Assembly: GCA_050943135.1 (NCBI GenBank)
Contig: JBMNOP010000010.1
Span: 41,657-105,656 of the forward strand
DNA length: 64,000 nt
Direction: 5' to 3'
DNA from: RUG695 sp050943135
GTDB lineage: Bacteria; Planctomycetota; Planctomycetia; Pirellulales; Thermoguttaceae
Below the pieces are notes generated by a model. The model saw only the letters and a list, made by a program, of their open reading frames with translations. It was not told the DNA's origin and did not search any database. Numbering within the stretch: position 1 is the first letter of the stretch; each line of letters starts with the position of its first letter. Of the stretch, positions 1 to 8,974 are shown in pieces. A program made the translations under genes and the position numbers.

Positions 1-672
1 ACCCGGGCGTACCTTAAAGGGGATTCGGTGACGTCGCTGGCCGCAAGCCGTTATAAACCGACTTATTTGCAAGCGGTATTGCAACATCGTGGCAATCCGA
101 ACCTGATGAACCCGATTTCCGGGTCAACCCCCCTGTACGATACGATCCGCCAGAGTACGGAAGAGAATATCTCGCGGCAGGTATCGGAAGAGACCAATGC
201 TCGACAGAGCTTAGAAAAGGATGCCTTCCGACAGATGTTCAAAGAGAAAGAGGATGAGCGGTTGGAATGTTTCAAAGCGCTCATCGCGGCGGGTGCCGAC
301 ATCAATTACCGTGTTCCGGAAAAAGACGCTCTGCTTCTTTTCGCCACGAAAAAGGCCGGCCTCTGTTTCGTTCGGGTGCTCTTTGAAAACGGTGCCGATT
401 TTTACGTGACGGACAAAGACGGAAGAGATTTTGTTGTGCTCCTTTATGTGCGCTACGCGAACGCCTCCGTTTACCCGAAAATCAAGAGTTGGTTGGAGGA
501 AAACGGCTTTGCGCCCGACACGTTGCCGGAATACCTTCGAACCCTTGCCGAGGAGAGCGCGTCGAGCTATTGCGAAAATTTCTACTCCCTTCGAACGATG
601 AAGGTAACGCTTCCCATCGAAGAGCGGCCCTGGTTGCCGCAACCCCCGGCAAGTCGGCCGTCGTCGGAGTAA
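1..672 (+). CDS. Ankyrin-repeat protein, 5' end outside the window
   Basis: The reading frame is open from the first base, so the true start lies upstream. A GTG at 28 is in frame but has no clear ribosome binding site, so I treat the gene as partial. At least two ankyrin-like units are visible: one with GNPNLMNP followed by STPLYDTI, and one with ALIAAGADINYR. A third, weaker unit contains LFENGADFYVTDKDG. A highly charged Glu/Arg/Lys stretch (about residues 45-75 of the visible part), likely helical, separates the first two. The C-terminal 40 residues look disordered and proline-rich. Ankyrin repeats mediate protein binding and there is no catalytic motif. The partner is unknown. Confidence 0.7.
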   Translation, partial: TRAYLKGDSVTSLAASRYKPTYLQAVLQHRGNPNLMNPISGSTPLYDTIRQSTEENISRQVSEETNARQSLEKDAFRQMFKEKEDERLECFKALIAAGADINYRVPEKDALLLFATKKAGLCFVRVLFENGADFYVTDKDGRDFVVLLYVRYANASVYPKIKSWLEENGFAPDTLPEYLRTLAEESASSYCENFYSLRTMKVTLPIEERPWLPQPPASRPSSE

Positions 673-781
673 GTTCGCACGGAAAGGGTCGCCGCCCGGA
701 CACGATTGCGGCGGGGGCCCGAGAAGAGAAGGAAGGGCGCATCGGTCGCCATCCCCCGAACCGGATTCGGTCCTCCCGGCT

Positions 782-1429
782 TCAGAGCCAGGGATTGGAG
801 GTCCGTTCGCGGCCGACTTTTGTGGCGGGGCCGTGACCGGTAAAGAGCGTGGTGTCGTCGGGAAGGGAAAGGATCCGCGTTTTGATCGAGTCGAGGAGCG
901 TTTCGGTGTTTCCGTCCGGAAAATCGGTTCGCCCGATGCTCCCGGCGAAGATCACGTCGCCGACGAACACGACGACGCCGTCTTCCCCCTCGACCTTGTA
1001 GACCATGTGCCCCGACGAGTGGCCCGGACAAAGGAGCGCGGTGAATGTGATCCCCGCGACGGTGAACGTTTCGTTATCGTCCAGGGAACGGTCGGCGTCG
1101 ATGGTGCGGACCGGTATACCGAAATGGAATGAGAGGTTTCCCGCCGGATCGGTCAGTTTCGATCGTTCGATGGCACCGATCATCACGACCGCATCGGGCC
1201 ATTCGGCTTTGAGTTGCCTCAGACCGCCGATATGATCGTAGTGCCCATGGGTGATCAGAATCGCCTTCGGCCGGAGTCCGAGCTTCTTGATGTAGGCGAT
1301 GGCCCTTTCCGGTTCCATCCCCGGATCGACAATAACGCACTCGCTGCTTTCGCGTTGCCGGACGACGTAGAGATTTTCCCCGAAATCCGAGTTGACGAAC
1401 GTTTTGATTTCCAGGTCGGCAATTTTCAT
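782..1429 (-). CDS. MBL-fold metallo-hydrolase, glyoxalase II-like
   Basis: A 215-residue metallo-beta-lactamase-fold hydrolase. The metal-binding motif HGHYDH is at residues 61-66, a further His lies in PGHSSGH (about 137), the bridging Asp is in VGDVIF (about 158) and the last His is in TGHGP (about 199). This is the full ligand set of the YcbL/glyoxalase II type. Length matches short YcbL-like enzymes, not full glyoxalase II with its C-terminal helical domain. The likely reaction is hydrolysis of a thioester such as an acyl-glutathione analogue in the cytoplasm. The exact substrate cannot be read from sequence. A GGAAAG ribosome binding site lies just before the ATG. Confidence 0.88.
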   Translation of the reverse strand: MKIADLEIKTFVNSDFGENLYVVRQRESSECVIVDPGMEPERAIAYIKKLGLRPKAILITHGHYDHIGGLRQLKAEWPDAVVMIGAIERSKLTDPAGNLSFHFGIPVRTIDADRSLDDNETFTVAGITFTALLCPGHSSGHMVYKVEGEDGVVVFVGDVIFAGSIGRTDFPDGNTETLLDSIKTRILSLPDDTTLFTGHGPATKVGRERTSNPWL

Positions 1430-1605
1430 TTTTTCTTTCCTGTGTTTTCCCTCTGAGCTTTGGAGGCCGTAAAACCTCTTTCGCGACGGTTTTTACGACC
1501 GATGGTTCCGGTCGATTTTCCTTTTCGACGCCCGTGATGTCCCAGATATTCTAGGATATTTTCTCGGAGGCGCAAGCCTGTGGCAAAATTCCCCCCTTCC
1601 GATTC

Positions 1606-1634
1606 TTGCCGCGGCGACCGTTTTTGATTATACT
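1606..1634 (+). promoter_or_regulatory. Promoter for the sodium/solute symporter gene
   Basis: TTGCCG at 1606-1611, a 17-nt spacer and TATACT at 1629-1634 form a good vegetative promoter, about 60 nt before the symporter start. Seen directly in sequence; no experimental support. Confidence 0.6.
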
Positions 1635-1703
1635 GGCCCCTTTCATACCGTTCTGATGCCGATAGGGAATCGATCATCGAAAGGGTGATTTAAGGAGCGA
1701 GAA

Positions 1704-3488
1704 ATGCCTCAAGGTTTCGGAATTTGGGATTGGGCCGCGCTATTCGCTTATTTCGCGGTTTTACTGGGCGTGGCCTGGTGGGTTGTGTTGCAGAAGAACA
1801 AGTCGTCGCGCGACTATTTCCTGGCGGGAAAGAATGCCGGGTGGTTCGTGATCGGCGCCTCCCTTTTTGCCTCGAATATCGGCTTGGAACATCTGGTCGG
1901 CCTGGCGGGGACCGGTGCCAGCGACGGGATGGCGATGGCCCACTACGAACTGCATGCCTGGTGCCTTTTGGTCCTCGGCTGGCTGATGGTTCCCTTTTAT
2001 GTGGCCAGCGGCGTCTATACGATGCCCGAATTCCTGGAACGACGTTACTGTGCCGCCGCCCGCTGGTTCCTTTCCCTCTTTTCCCTGGTTGCCTACATCT
2101 TTACCAAAATTTCGGTGACCCTCTTTGCCGGCGGAATCGTCTTTAAGGCGCTCTTTCCCGACCCGATCATCGGCGGACTCGACAATTTCTGGTTCGGCGC
2201 CTGTTTCATGGTCGTTCTGACCGGCCTTTATACGATCGCCGGAGGGTTGCGCGCCGTTCTCTACACCGAGGTCATCCAGACCGTGGTGCTGCTGCTCGGT
2301 GCGGCGTGCGTTTTGGTGTTCGGGCTCCGGGAGGTCGGAGGGTGGTCTCGGCTGCGCGAACTCTGCCAAGACGCGCCCCGGATGGCGGTGGTTGCCCCGG
2401 AAGAAGTCGATGGGGTAGACGTCGCTGCCGAGCCGCAACTCGTGCCGACCGACGAAGAACTCGACTTCTTCAACCTGTGGAAACCGAACAGTGACCCTTC
2501 GTATCCCTGGTTCGGACTCCTTTTCGGCGCGCCGATCGTCGGGCTCTGGTACTGGTGCACCGACCAGTACATCGTGCAGCGGACCCTTGCGGCCAAAAAC
2601 CAGACCGAGGCTCGCCGCGGGACGATTTTCGGAGCCTACCTGAAGATGTTTCCGGTTTTTCTCTTCATCATTCCGGGGATGGCCGCCTACGGCATCGCCG
2701 CCCAGGGAGACGTGCGGCTCTTTCCCGTTCTGGAGGAGGGAGGGGCAAACCAGGCGTTCCCCCTCTTGGTGAAACATATTTTGCCGGTCGGCGTGAAAGG
2801 GGTCGTTATCGGCGGGCTTCTCGCGGCGCTGATGAGTTCCCTCGCCTCGGTCTTTAACTCGTGCTCGACCCTCTTCACGATCGATATTTACAAGAAAATC
2901 GTTCCCTCCGCCACCGAGAAGCATTTGGTCTGGATCGGGCGTTTGGCTACCACGGCGATGGTGATCTTGGGCCTTCTTTGGATTCCGGTCGTGATCCTTC
3001 TGATGAAAGGTTCGCTCTACGATTACCTGCAGGCGGTACAGTCGTATATCGGGCCGCCGATCGCCGCGGTTTTTTTCCTCGGCATCTTCTGTAAGCGGGT
3101 CAATGCGGCTGGGTGCATGGCCGGGTTGGGGGTTGGGTTCCTCTTGGGAGCTTCGCGCCTGATCGCCGAAATTCTCAGTAAAGGAACCGGTGCCGCCGCC
3201 GAGACGATCGCTTCCTCTCCGTTTCTGAATTGGTTTGCCACCACCAGTTTCACCTTCATGGCGATCTGGCTGACCGTAGCCTCGGTCGCGGTGATCTTGG
3301 CCGTAAGCCTTGTGACACCGAAACCACCGAAAGAAAAAACCGACCGACTGACCTGGTCGACCCGAACCGCCGAAGATCGTGCCGAAACCCGCGCCAGTTG
3401 GAACCGGTGGGATCTGATCGCCTCGGTCGGCCTGATCCTCTGCATTCTGACGATCTACATCTACTTTACCGGAAATATGCTTCGCTAG
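1704..3488 (+). CDS. Sodium:solute symporter (SSS family)
   Basis: A 594-residue polytopic inner-membrane protein with about 13-14 hydrophobic segments. The N-terminal region has the SSS-type sequence SRDYFLAGKNAGW followed by GASLFASNIGLEHLVGLAG, which is characteristic of the SGLT-like branch. Substrates of this branch include sugars, inositol and other solutes moved with sodium. A hydrophilic loop at about residues 225-260 is rich in Asp and Glu. The start is supported by AAGGAG seven bases before the ATG. It stands alone between a promoter at 1606-1634 and a terminator at 3559-3597. The transported solute is not predictable from context. Confidence 0.9.
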   Translation: MPQGFGIWDWAALFAYFAVLLGVAWWVVLQKNKSSRDYFLAGKNAGWFVIGASLFASNIGLEHLVGLAGTGASDGMAMAHYELHAWCLLVLGWLMVPFYVASGVYTMPEFLERRYCAAARWFLSLFSLVAYIFTKISVTLFAGGIVFKALFPDPIIGGLDNFWFGACFMVVLTGLYTIAGGLRAVLYTEVIQTVVLLLGAACVLVFGLREVGGWSRLRELCQDAPRMAVVAPEEVDGVDVAAEPQLVPTDEELDFFNLWKPNSDPSYPWFGLLFGAPIVGLWYWCTDQYIVQRTLAAKNQTEARRGTIFGAYLKMFPVFLFIIPGMAAYGIAAQGDVRLFPVLEEGGANQAFPLLVKHILPVGVKGVVIGGLLAALMSSLASVFNSCSTLFTIDIYKKIVPSATEKHLVWIGRLATTAMVILGLLWIPVVILLMKGSLYDYLQAVQSYIGPPIAAVFFLGIFCKRVNAAGCMAGLGVGFLLGASRLIAEILSKGTGAAAETIASSPFLNWFATTSFTFMAIWLTVASVAVILAVSLVTPKPPKEKTDRLTWSTRTAEDRAETRASWNRWDLIASVGLILCILTIYIYFTGNMLR

Positions 3489-3558
3489 CAGACTTTCGTC
3501 GGAAACGTGTCGGTGTCAACCACAAAACTCTCGTGGGGGTCATCGCGCGAATTTCTGT

Positions 3559-3597
3559 TGCCGCGGGGTTCCAACGGGTTCCGCGGCAGCCCTTTTT
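3559..3597 (+). terminator. Rho-independent terminator after the symporter
   Basis: An eight-base perfect stem TGCCGCGG (3559-3566) and CCGCGGCA (3581-3588) is followed by CCC and a run of five T. It lies 70 nt after the symporter stop codon. Confidence 0.65.
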
Positions 3598-3867
3598 CCC
3601 CCTTTTCGTCGAAAAATCAAAAACCTTGATAATGTCTATGTAAAACCTGTTGAGTTAATGTGGTTTTGTGATGCGATTGTCGCAACGGTCAAAAAGAGAT
3701 GAGGGATGCGGGGCCCGAAAAAGATCGCGGGGCTGGACATCACCTTCCCGCACGGCGCGGTTCCGGCGCAAGACCCGGAGTTTACGAAGCCCCGAAAGGG
3801 GCTCCTTTCCTGCTCTGTGCGATATTCGAACATGCGCGACAAACTTTTCCCGTTTTCAAAACTTTTC
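3598..3867. other. Intergenic stretch without a convincing gene
   Basis: Short open frames here have no ribosome binding site and no recognisable composition. The only structure seen is a compact hairpin with arms AGCCCC and GGGGCT around 3788-3803, followed by a short pyrimidine-rich run. It may be a weak terminator. No tRNA or known RNA motif was recognised. Confidence 0.5.
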
Positions 3868-3896
3868 TTGCCCGTTTTCCCTATTCTGGTTATAAT
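3868..3896 (+). promoter_or_regulatory. Promoter for the tricorn-type protease gene
   Basis: TTGCCC (3868-3873), a 17-nt spacer and a perfect TATAAT (3891-3896). Transcription would start near 3903, giving a leader of about 135 nt before the protease start. Confidence 0.65.
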
Positions 3897-4038
3897 GAAT
3901 ATAACGTGTGTTTTATAGTGGCTTTGCCATTAGTGAGTCGTTTGAGAGGCATGACCCGGGCGCGATCCGGGCTTTCGACTCGGGAAAAGACCATTAAGAC
4001 AACAGATTGGCTCACCGGAGGATATGCAGGAGTTTCTT

Positions 4039-7000
4039 ATGTTGCCGTACTCTAAATTTTACCGGAACATTAAACCACACCTTCTTCTTGTTTCGGCGGT
4101 CTTGACCGCGCTTCTTTCGGTTGGGGTGACCGCCTCGGCGCAGGAGGCGGGCGCGGCCTCGGTTACCGAGACGACGAAATTACTCCGTTTCCCCGACGTT
4201 TACGGGAACGAAGTCGTGTTCTGCTACGGCGGCGACCTCTGGAAAGCTTCCCTCGACGGGGGGGAAGCCCGGCGCCTGACGGCGCATCCGGGTCAGGAAC
4301 TCTTCCCGAAATTCTCCCCCGATGGGAGCCGGATCGCTTTTACCAGCCAGTACGACGGTGACGAACAGGTCTATGTGATTCCCGCCTGCGGCGGCGAGCC
4401 GCAGCGCCTGACCTGGTACCCGACCCCGATGCCGCGCGCGCCGCGGCACGGCTACGATTGCCAGGTGATGGGTTGGACTCCCGACGGCGAATCGGTGATG
4501 TTCCGGTCGGCCCGGATGTCGAACGGCGTCGATTCCCTGACCCGCCTTTTCCTCGTTTCGGTAAACGGCGGACTGCCGCAACCCCTTCCGATGCCGTCGG
4601 CCGGCGCGGGAGATATGGCGCCCGACGGGCGGTATATCGTTTATTCTCCGCTCTTCCGCGATTTCCGCAGTTGGAAGCGTTACGAAGGGGGATGGGCGCA
4701 GTACCTGATGATCTACGACCGCGTGTCGGACACCTACCAACCGATCCCGACCACACCGCGTACCGACCGCGACCCGATGTGGGCCGGGGGAACCGCCTGG
4801 TTTGTCTCGGACCGAGACGGCACGCTCAACCTTTACCGATACGATCCGCGGAAAGACGCGGTTGAGCAGAAAACCGAATATCACGACTGGGATATCCGTT
4901 GGGCGAGTTCCGACGGAATCTCGAAGATCGTCTATGAAGTCGGCGGCGAGCTGAAATGTTACGATACGGCGACCGAGACCGAAACCGCCCTGGCGATTCA
5001 CGTGCCGACCGATGCGCTTGACGCACGGCCGACCCGCGTCGATGCCGGAAAGTCGATTGAGTTCTTCGAACTGGTTCCCGGCGGAAAACGCGCTTTATTT
5101 GTCGCCCGCGGCGATATCTGGACCGTTCCGGTCGAAAAGGGCGTGGTTCGGAACCTGACCCGCACCTCCGGCGTCCACGAACGGTGCGCGGTTGCATCGA
5201 AAGACGGGCGGCGGATCGCCTTCATTTCCGATGAAACGGGGGAAGATCAGCTCTGGCTCTTTGACCAGCTTGGGGAAAATAAACGTCAGATTACCGACTC
5301 GATGACTTCGATGCTCAACGACCCGGTCTGGTCGGGCGACTCGCAAAAGCTGGCGGTACGCGATGCCAAAAACAATCTTTATGCCATTCTCGAAAAGAAG
5401 CCGGACGGGGAAGGGGAGTCGACCTTTGAAACGGTGCGGGTTGCGCACAATACCAGCGGCACCAAATTCGCGGCGACCTGGTCTCCCGACGGACGGTATC
5501 TGGCGTATAACCTTCAGAACGGGGTCGATTACGGTACGGTCTACGTGTGGGACAGCGAAACGCGCGAGGTCCATCGTGTCACCGACGAGCTGTTCGATCA
5601 TTTCTCTCCGGCCTGGTCCCCCGACGGCGACATCCTCTATTTTCTCGGTACCCGAGAGTTCTATCCGCAGATCAGCCAGATCGAATGGAACTTTGCCGGA
5701 AACCGAATGGTCGGGATTTTCGGTGTAACACTCCGCCCCGATGTGAAGAATCCCGTCGCTCCGGAAAGCGATGAAGCGAAGGTTGCCGACGACGACAAAG
5801 AAGGTGAAACCGAGGGGAAAGCCGACCGCGCCGAAGGTGAGAAGAAAGAAGGAAAACAAGTTGCCGACGGCGGCAAGAACGCCGATTCCGAAGACGATGA
5901 TGCCAAAGACGAGAAAAAAGAAATCGTGTTCGACGGCCTGGCCGACCGCGTCTTTCGCCTCAATGTCGAAAGTGGCAATTACACCCACCTGACGGCCGCC
6001 GACGGTTTCCTCTTTTGGCAGTCGTCGCCCGCTCCCTATTACGGTCGTGACGGGGAAACGCCGGCAAGCGTGATGGTCTACGACCTGAAAAAACGTAAAG
6101 ACACCTGTTATGCCAAAGACGTTCCGGTCTTTACCCTGTCGCCCGACGGAAGTAAGGTGATTTACCGTCAGGGAGAGTTTAAAGTCGGAGATGTCGCTGC
6201 CGAGCCGGGCGATGCCAAGACGGTTTCCACCGAGTTGTGGGGAACCGTTCAACCGCGCGAGGAGTGGGTCGAGATCTTCAACGAGGTTTGGCGCCGTTAC
6301 CGTGACTACTTCTACGTCTCGAATATGCACGGGTGCGACTGGAAAGAGGTCGGCGACCGTTACCGAACCCTTCTTCCCTACACGGTCCATCGTTCCGATC
6401 TGAACTACATCCTTTCCGAAATGGTTTCGGAACTGAACTGCGGCCATACCTATATCGAAGGAGGGGATTTCACCCTTCCGAAACGTGTTCCCTCCGGGTT
6501 GGCCGGGGCGCTCTTCGAACTCGATCAAGACGCGAACCGTTACCGGATCGCCAAGATATACAAAGGCCAGAACGAAGAGCCGAAATACCGTTCGCCGCTG
6601 ACCGAACCGGGGATCGACGTCGCCGTGGGCGATTACCTTTTGGCCATCGACGGCGAAGAACTCTTCGGCGCCGATAACCCGTACCGTCTCCTTTCCGGCA
6701 AGACGAACCAGGTTACCTGGAAAGTCTCGAAGAATGCCGACGGCACCGACGCGCGAACAATCGTCTACGAACCGATTTCGAGCGAAGCGAATCTCCGTTA
6801 TCTGGAATTCGTCCTTGATCGACGCGACCGCGTCCTGAAAGCTTCGGGGGGGAAAGTCGGCTACATCCATATTCCCGACATGGGGGCCGAGGGTTCGTAC
6901 GAATTTTTGAAGTGGTATTATCCGCAGCGCCAGATGGACGGCCTGGTGATCGACGACCGGAACAACGGCGGGGGGAACATCTCGCAGTGGGTTCTGATGC

Positions 7001-7461
7001 GCCTGGGCCAGAAAGTCCTCGGCACCCGTTTGGGGAACGACCGCGACACCCCCGAAACGTACCCCTATAACGCCTGTGTCGCGCGCATGGTCTGCCTGAT
7101 CAACGAGACAAGCGCCAGCGACGGCGACATCTTCCCATATTACTTCCGCGAGGCCGGGCTCGGCCCGATCATCGGGAAACGCTCGTGGGGCGGTGTGGTC
7201 GGTATCTCGGACCGCGGTCCGCTGCTCGACGGGGGAACGGTCTATGTTCCTCTTTCGGCGACCAACGCTCCCGACGGTGAGTATATCATCGAGGGGCACG
7301 GTGTCGACCCCGACATTGTCGTCGCGCAAGATCCGAAAGCCGTCAGTCAAGGGGGTGACCCACAGCTCGAACGGGCCATTGCCGAGGTCCTGAACCGGAT
7401 CGAAACCGACCCGCCGGTTCGCCCGAAGCGTCCTGCCGACCCGGTTCGTCCCGGTCGGTAA
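4039..7461 (+). CDS. Secreted tricorn-type protease (S41 family)
   Basis: About 1,140 residues. I chose the ATG at 4039 because AGGAG lies six bases before it and it begins a good signal peptide with a cleavage-like ASA-QE. The ATG at 4024 adds five residues but has poor spacing. Two beta-propeller regions follow, with repeated PDG and GDS strand turns typical of WD40-like PD40 blades, then a PDZ-like segment and an S41 protease core. The catalytic His is in ELNCGHTY (about residue 803) and the nucleophile Ser is in ETSASDGD (about 1027). Family members degrade peptides. The signal peptide suggests a periplasmic role here. A charged Glu/Lys/Asp-rich insert of about 55 residues (5757-5930) interrupts the second propeller. 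Confidence 0.9.
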   Translation: MLPYSKFYRNIKPHLLLVSAVLTALLSVGVTASAQEAGAASVTETTKLLRFPDVYGNEVVFCYGGDLWKASLDGGEARRLTAHPGQELFPKFSPDGSRIAFTSQYDGDEQVYVIPACGGEPQRLTWYPTPMPRAPRHGYDCQVMGWTPDGESVMFRSARMSNGVDSLTRLFLVSVNGGLPQPLPMPSAGAGDMAPDGRYIVYSPLFRDFRSWKRYEGGWAQYLMIYDRVSDTYQPIPTTPRTDRDPMWAGGTAWFVSDRDGTLNLYRYDPRKDAVEQKTEYHDWDIRWASSDGISKIVYEVGGELKCYDTATETETALAIHVPTDALDARPTRVDAGKSIEFFELVPGGKRALFVARGDIWTVPVEKGVVRNLTRTSGVHERCAVASKDGRRIAFISDETGEDQLWLFDQLGENKRQITDSMTSMLNDPVWSGDSQKLAVRDAKNNLYAILEKKPDGEGESTFETVRVAHNTSGTKFAATWSPDGRYLAYNLQNGVDYGTVYVWDSETREVHRVTDELFDHFSPAWSPDGDILYFLGTREFYPQISQIEWNFAGNRMVGIFGVTLRPDVKNPVAPESDEAKVADDDKEGETEGKADRAEGEKKEGKQVADGGKNADSEDDDAKDEKKEIVFDGLADRVFRLNVESGNYTHLTAADGFLFWQSSPAPYYGRDGETPASVMVYDLKKRKDTCYAKDVPVFTLSPDGSKVIYRQGEFKVGDVAAEPGDAKTVSTELWGTVQPREEWVEIFNEVWRRYRDYFYVSNMHGCDWKEVGDRYRTLLPYTVHRSDLNYILSEMVSELNCGHTYIEGGDFTLPKRVPSGLAGALFELDQDANRYRIAKIYKGQNEEPKYRSPLTEPGIDVAVGDYLLAIDGEELFGADNPYRLLSGKTNQVTWKVSKNADGTDARTIVYEPISSEANLRYLEFVLDRRDRVLKASGGKVGYIHIPDMGAEGSYEFLKWYYPQRQMDGLVIDDRNNGGGNISQWVLMRLGQKVLGTRLGNDRDTPETYPYNACVARMVCLINETSASDGDIFPYYFREAGLGPIIGKRSWGGVVGISDRGPLLDGGTVYVPLSATNAPDGEYIIEGHGVDPDIVVAQDPKAVSQGGDPQLERAIAEVLNRIETDPPVRPKRPADPVRPGR

Positions 7462-7691
7462 CGGGAGAAAAGAAGCCGATTTGCCCCTTTCGCTTTTGTG
7501 GCAGGATTGCGAGGAGCGCAAAATGACATGCAACAGCGTGTGTCGATGAGCGTGATTCCCCCGTCGTGTTCCCGCGACGGGGCGCGACGTGCGGGGGAGC
7601 CTTCTTCCCGTTACCGGAGAACCGTTGACGATACCTCTTGTGCGGGTTCCGGGTGAGTCTTTCCCGGATTTTTTGCGGAAATCTTCCCAAT

Positions 7692-7724
7692 AAAAAGTTC
7701 CGTCGGTCTTGCGATCGACGGAAC
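7692..7724 (-). terminator. Terminator for the fabH transcript
   Basis: On the minus strand, nine-base arms GTTCCGTCG and CGACGGAAC close an 11-base loop (arms at 7697-7705 and 7716-7724) and are followed by TTTTTATT. It sits 27 bases after the FabH stop, in the convergent gap with the tricorn protease. Confidence 0.75.
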
Positions 7725-7750
7725 ACGTTCCCCGAATACTTCCCCGGGGG

Positions 7751-8794
7751 TCAGTTGACGAAAACCACGTCGTCGTCGAGTTCGACCCGGCAGGCACCCC
7801 ACGAAAGTCCGACCCCGAAACCGACCAGTATTACCGATTCCCCCCGGTGAATGAAGCCTTCCTGATCGGCATCGAGCATGGCGATCGGGATACTGCTCGA
7901 GACGGTGTTTCCCCGCTCGCGCATATTGACATAGTAGCGCTCATTTTTCAGACCGCAGAGTTCCCGCAGTCGGGCGAGCATATAAGTATTTGCCTGATGG
8001 AAGATGTAACTGTCGATCGAAAGGTTCTGCGCGGCGCAGTCCTCCTGAATGGCGGTGATCAGCGGCGGGACCCTCTCGATCGCGAAGTTGAAGATTCCCG
8101 GACCGCTCATCTGTATTTCTTCGTCGGAATGGTAGTTGCCGCGGACATCGACTTTCGTCTTTTTGGTTTCCGGCGACGAGGGGAGACGATGCCCCCCCGC
8201 TTTCACGATCAAAAGGCCGGCGCCCTGTCCATCGGTTCCGTATCGGAACGGGCCGATCGGAAGGGAATCTTCGGGTGCGTCGGCGGAAATGAGCGTTACC
8301 GTGGCCGCGTCACCGAAGAGCGGACGGCTGACACGGTCTTTGGGATTGATGTATCGGGAATAAGTTTCGGAGGTTACGAGAAGCAGATTTTGTGCCTGCC
8401 CCGTTTCGAGAAGCCCTTTGGCCATTCCCAGGCCGTAAATGTAGCCGCTGCAACCAAGGTTGAAGTCGAAAGCGCCGCACGTCTCCGGAATTCCGAGGCG
8501 GTCTTGAATGATGCACGACGAGGAAGGCAGAAAGTAGTCGGGCGACTGCGTACAGAGAATAAGAAAGTCGATGTCCTCCGGCGAACAGACACCGCTTTCA
8601 AAAAGGACCTCTCCTGCGGAAACCGCCATGTCGACCGCCGTTTTTCCATCTTCGATGATGGGACGGGAGACAATGCCGAGTTTCTTCTCCATCTTTTCGG
8701 CCGTCCAACCGGTGAAACGGTCGACCAACTCTTCGTTCGTCAGTCGACCGCTCGGGATATGGCTGGCAATGGCACGGATACGGGCTTTGTACAC
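7751..8794 (-). CDS. fabH: 3-oxoacyl-ACP synthase III (KAS III)
   Basis: A 347-residue thiolase-fold enzyme that condenses an acyl-CoA primer with malonyl-ACP at the start of fatty acid synthesis. The catalytic Cys is in FNLGCSGY (Cys115), the His is in FHQANTYM and the Asn is in ERGNTVSSSIP, so the Cys-His-Asn triad is complete. Length is close to the usual 320-350. Related KAS III-like enzymes also make quinolones or ketones, so the exact primer is not certain. It is transcribed alone from a promoter at 8885-8913 that is overlapped by an inverted repeat, and ends at the terminator at 7692-7724. The contrast with the catalytically empty KAS-II-like protein at 43 kb is notable. Confidence 0.9.
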   Translation of the reverse strand: MYKARIRAIASHIPSGRLTNEELVDRFTGWTAEKMEKKLGIVSRPIIEDGKTAVDMAVSAGEVLFESGVCSPEDIDFLILCTQSPDYFLPSSSCIIQDRLGIPETCGAFDFNLGCSGYIYGLGMAKGLLETGQAQNLLLVTSETYSRYINPKDRVSRPLFGDAATVTLISADAPEDSLPIGPFRYGTDGQGAGLLIVKAGGHRLPSSPETKKTKVDVRGNYHSDEEIQMSGPGIFNFAIERVPPLITAIQEDCAAQNLSIDSYIFHQANTYMLARLRELCGLKNERYYVNMRERGNTVSSSIPIAMLDADQEGFIHRGESVILVGFGVGLSWGACRVELDDDVVFVN

Positions 8795-8884
8795 TCTATT
8801 TTCCGATTCTTTCTTTTTTATGATCCTGGTTACGCCGGGACGGGGAATCCATTTCCCAATCTTGCCGCAACCACCTCGTTTACC

Positions 8885-8919
8885 ATTTTAGCACGAGGCG
8901 GCGTTCAGGTAAACCTGAA
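8885..8919 (-). promoter_or_regulatory. fabH promoter with overlapping inverted-repeat operator
   Basis: On the minus strand TTTACC (8908-8913), a 17-nt spacer and TAAAAT (8885-8890) form a promoter about 90 nt before fabH. A seven-base inverted repeat, TTCAGGT-AA-ACCTGAA at 8904-8919, covers the -35 box. Such placement is typical of a repressor site. The sequence differs from the FapR box known in Bacillus. Confidence 0.45.
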
Positions 8920-8974
8920 TTTGTCGCGTCGAACCTTACCCCATACCGGGAAAATTTCGGCGGACGGAAATCGG

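Noticed and set aside
5095..7797. A 900-codon open frame on the minus strand opposite the tricorn protease
   Set aside because: It is the antisense shadow of a high-GC coding strand; it has no ribosome binding site and no domain, while the plus strand has clear motifs.
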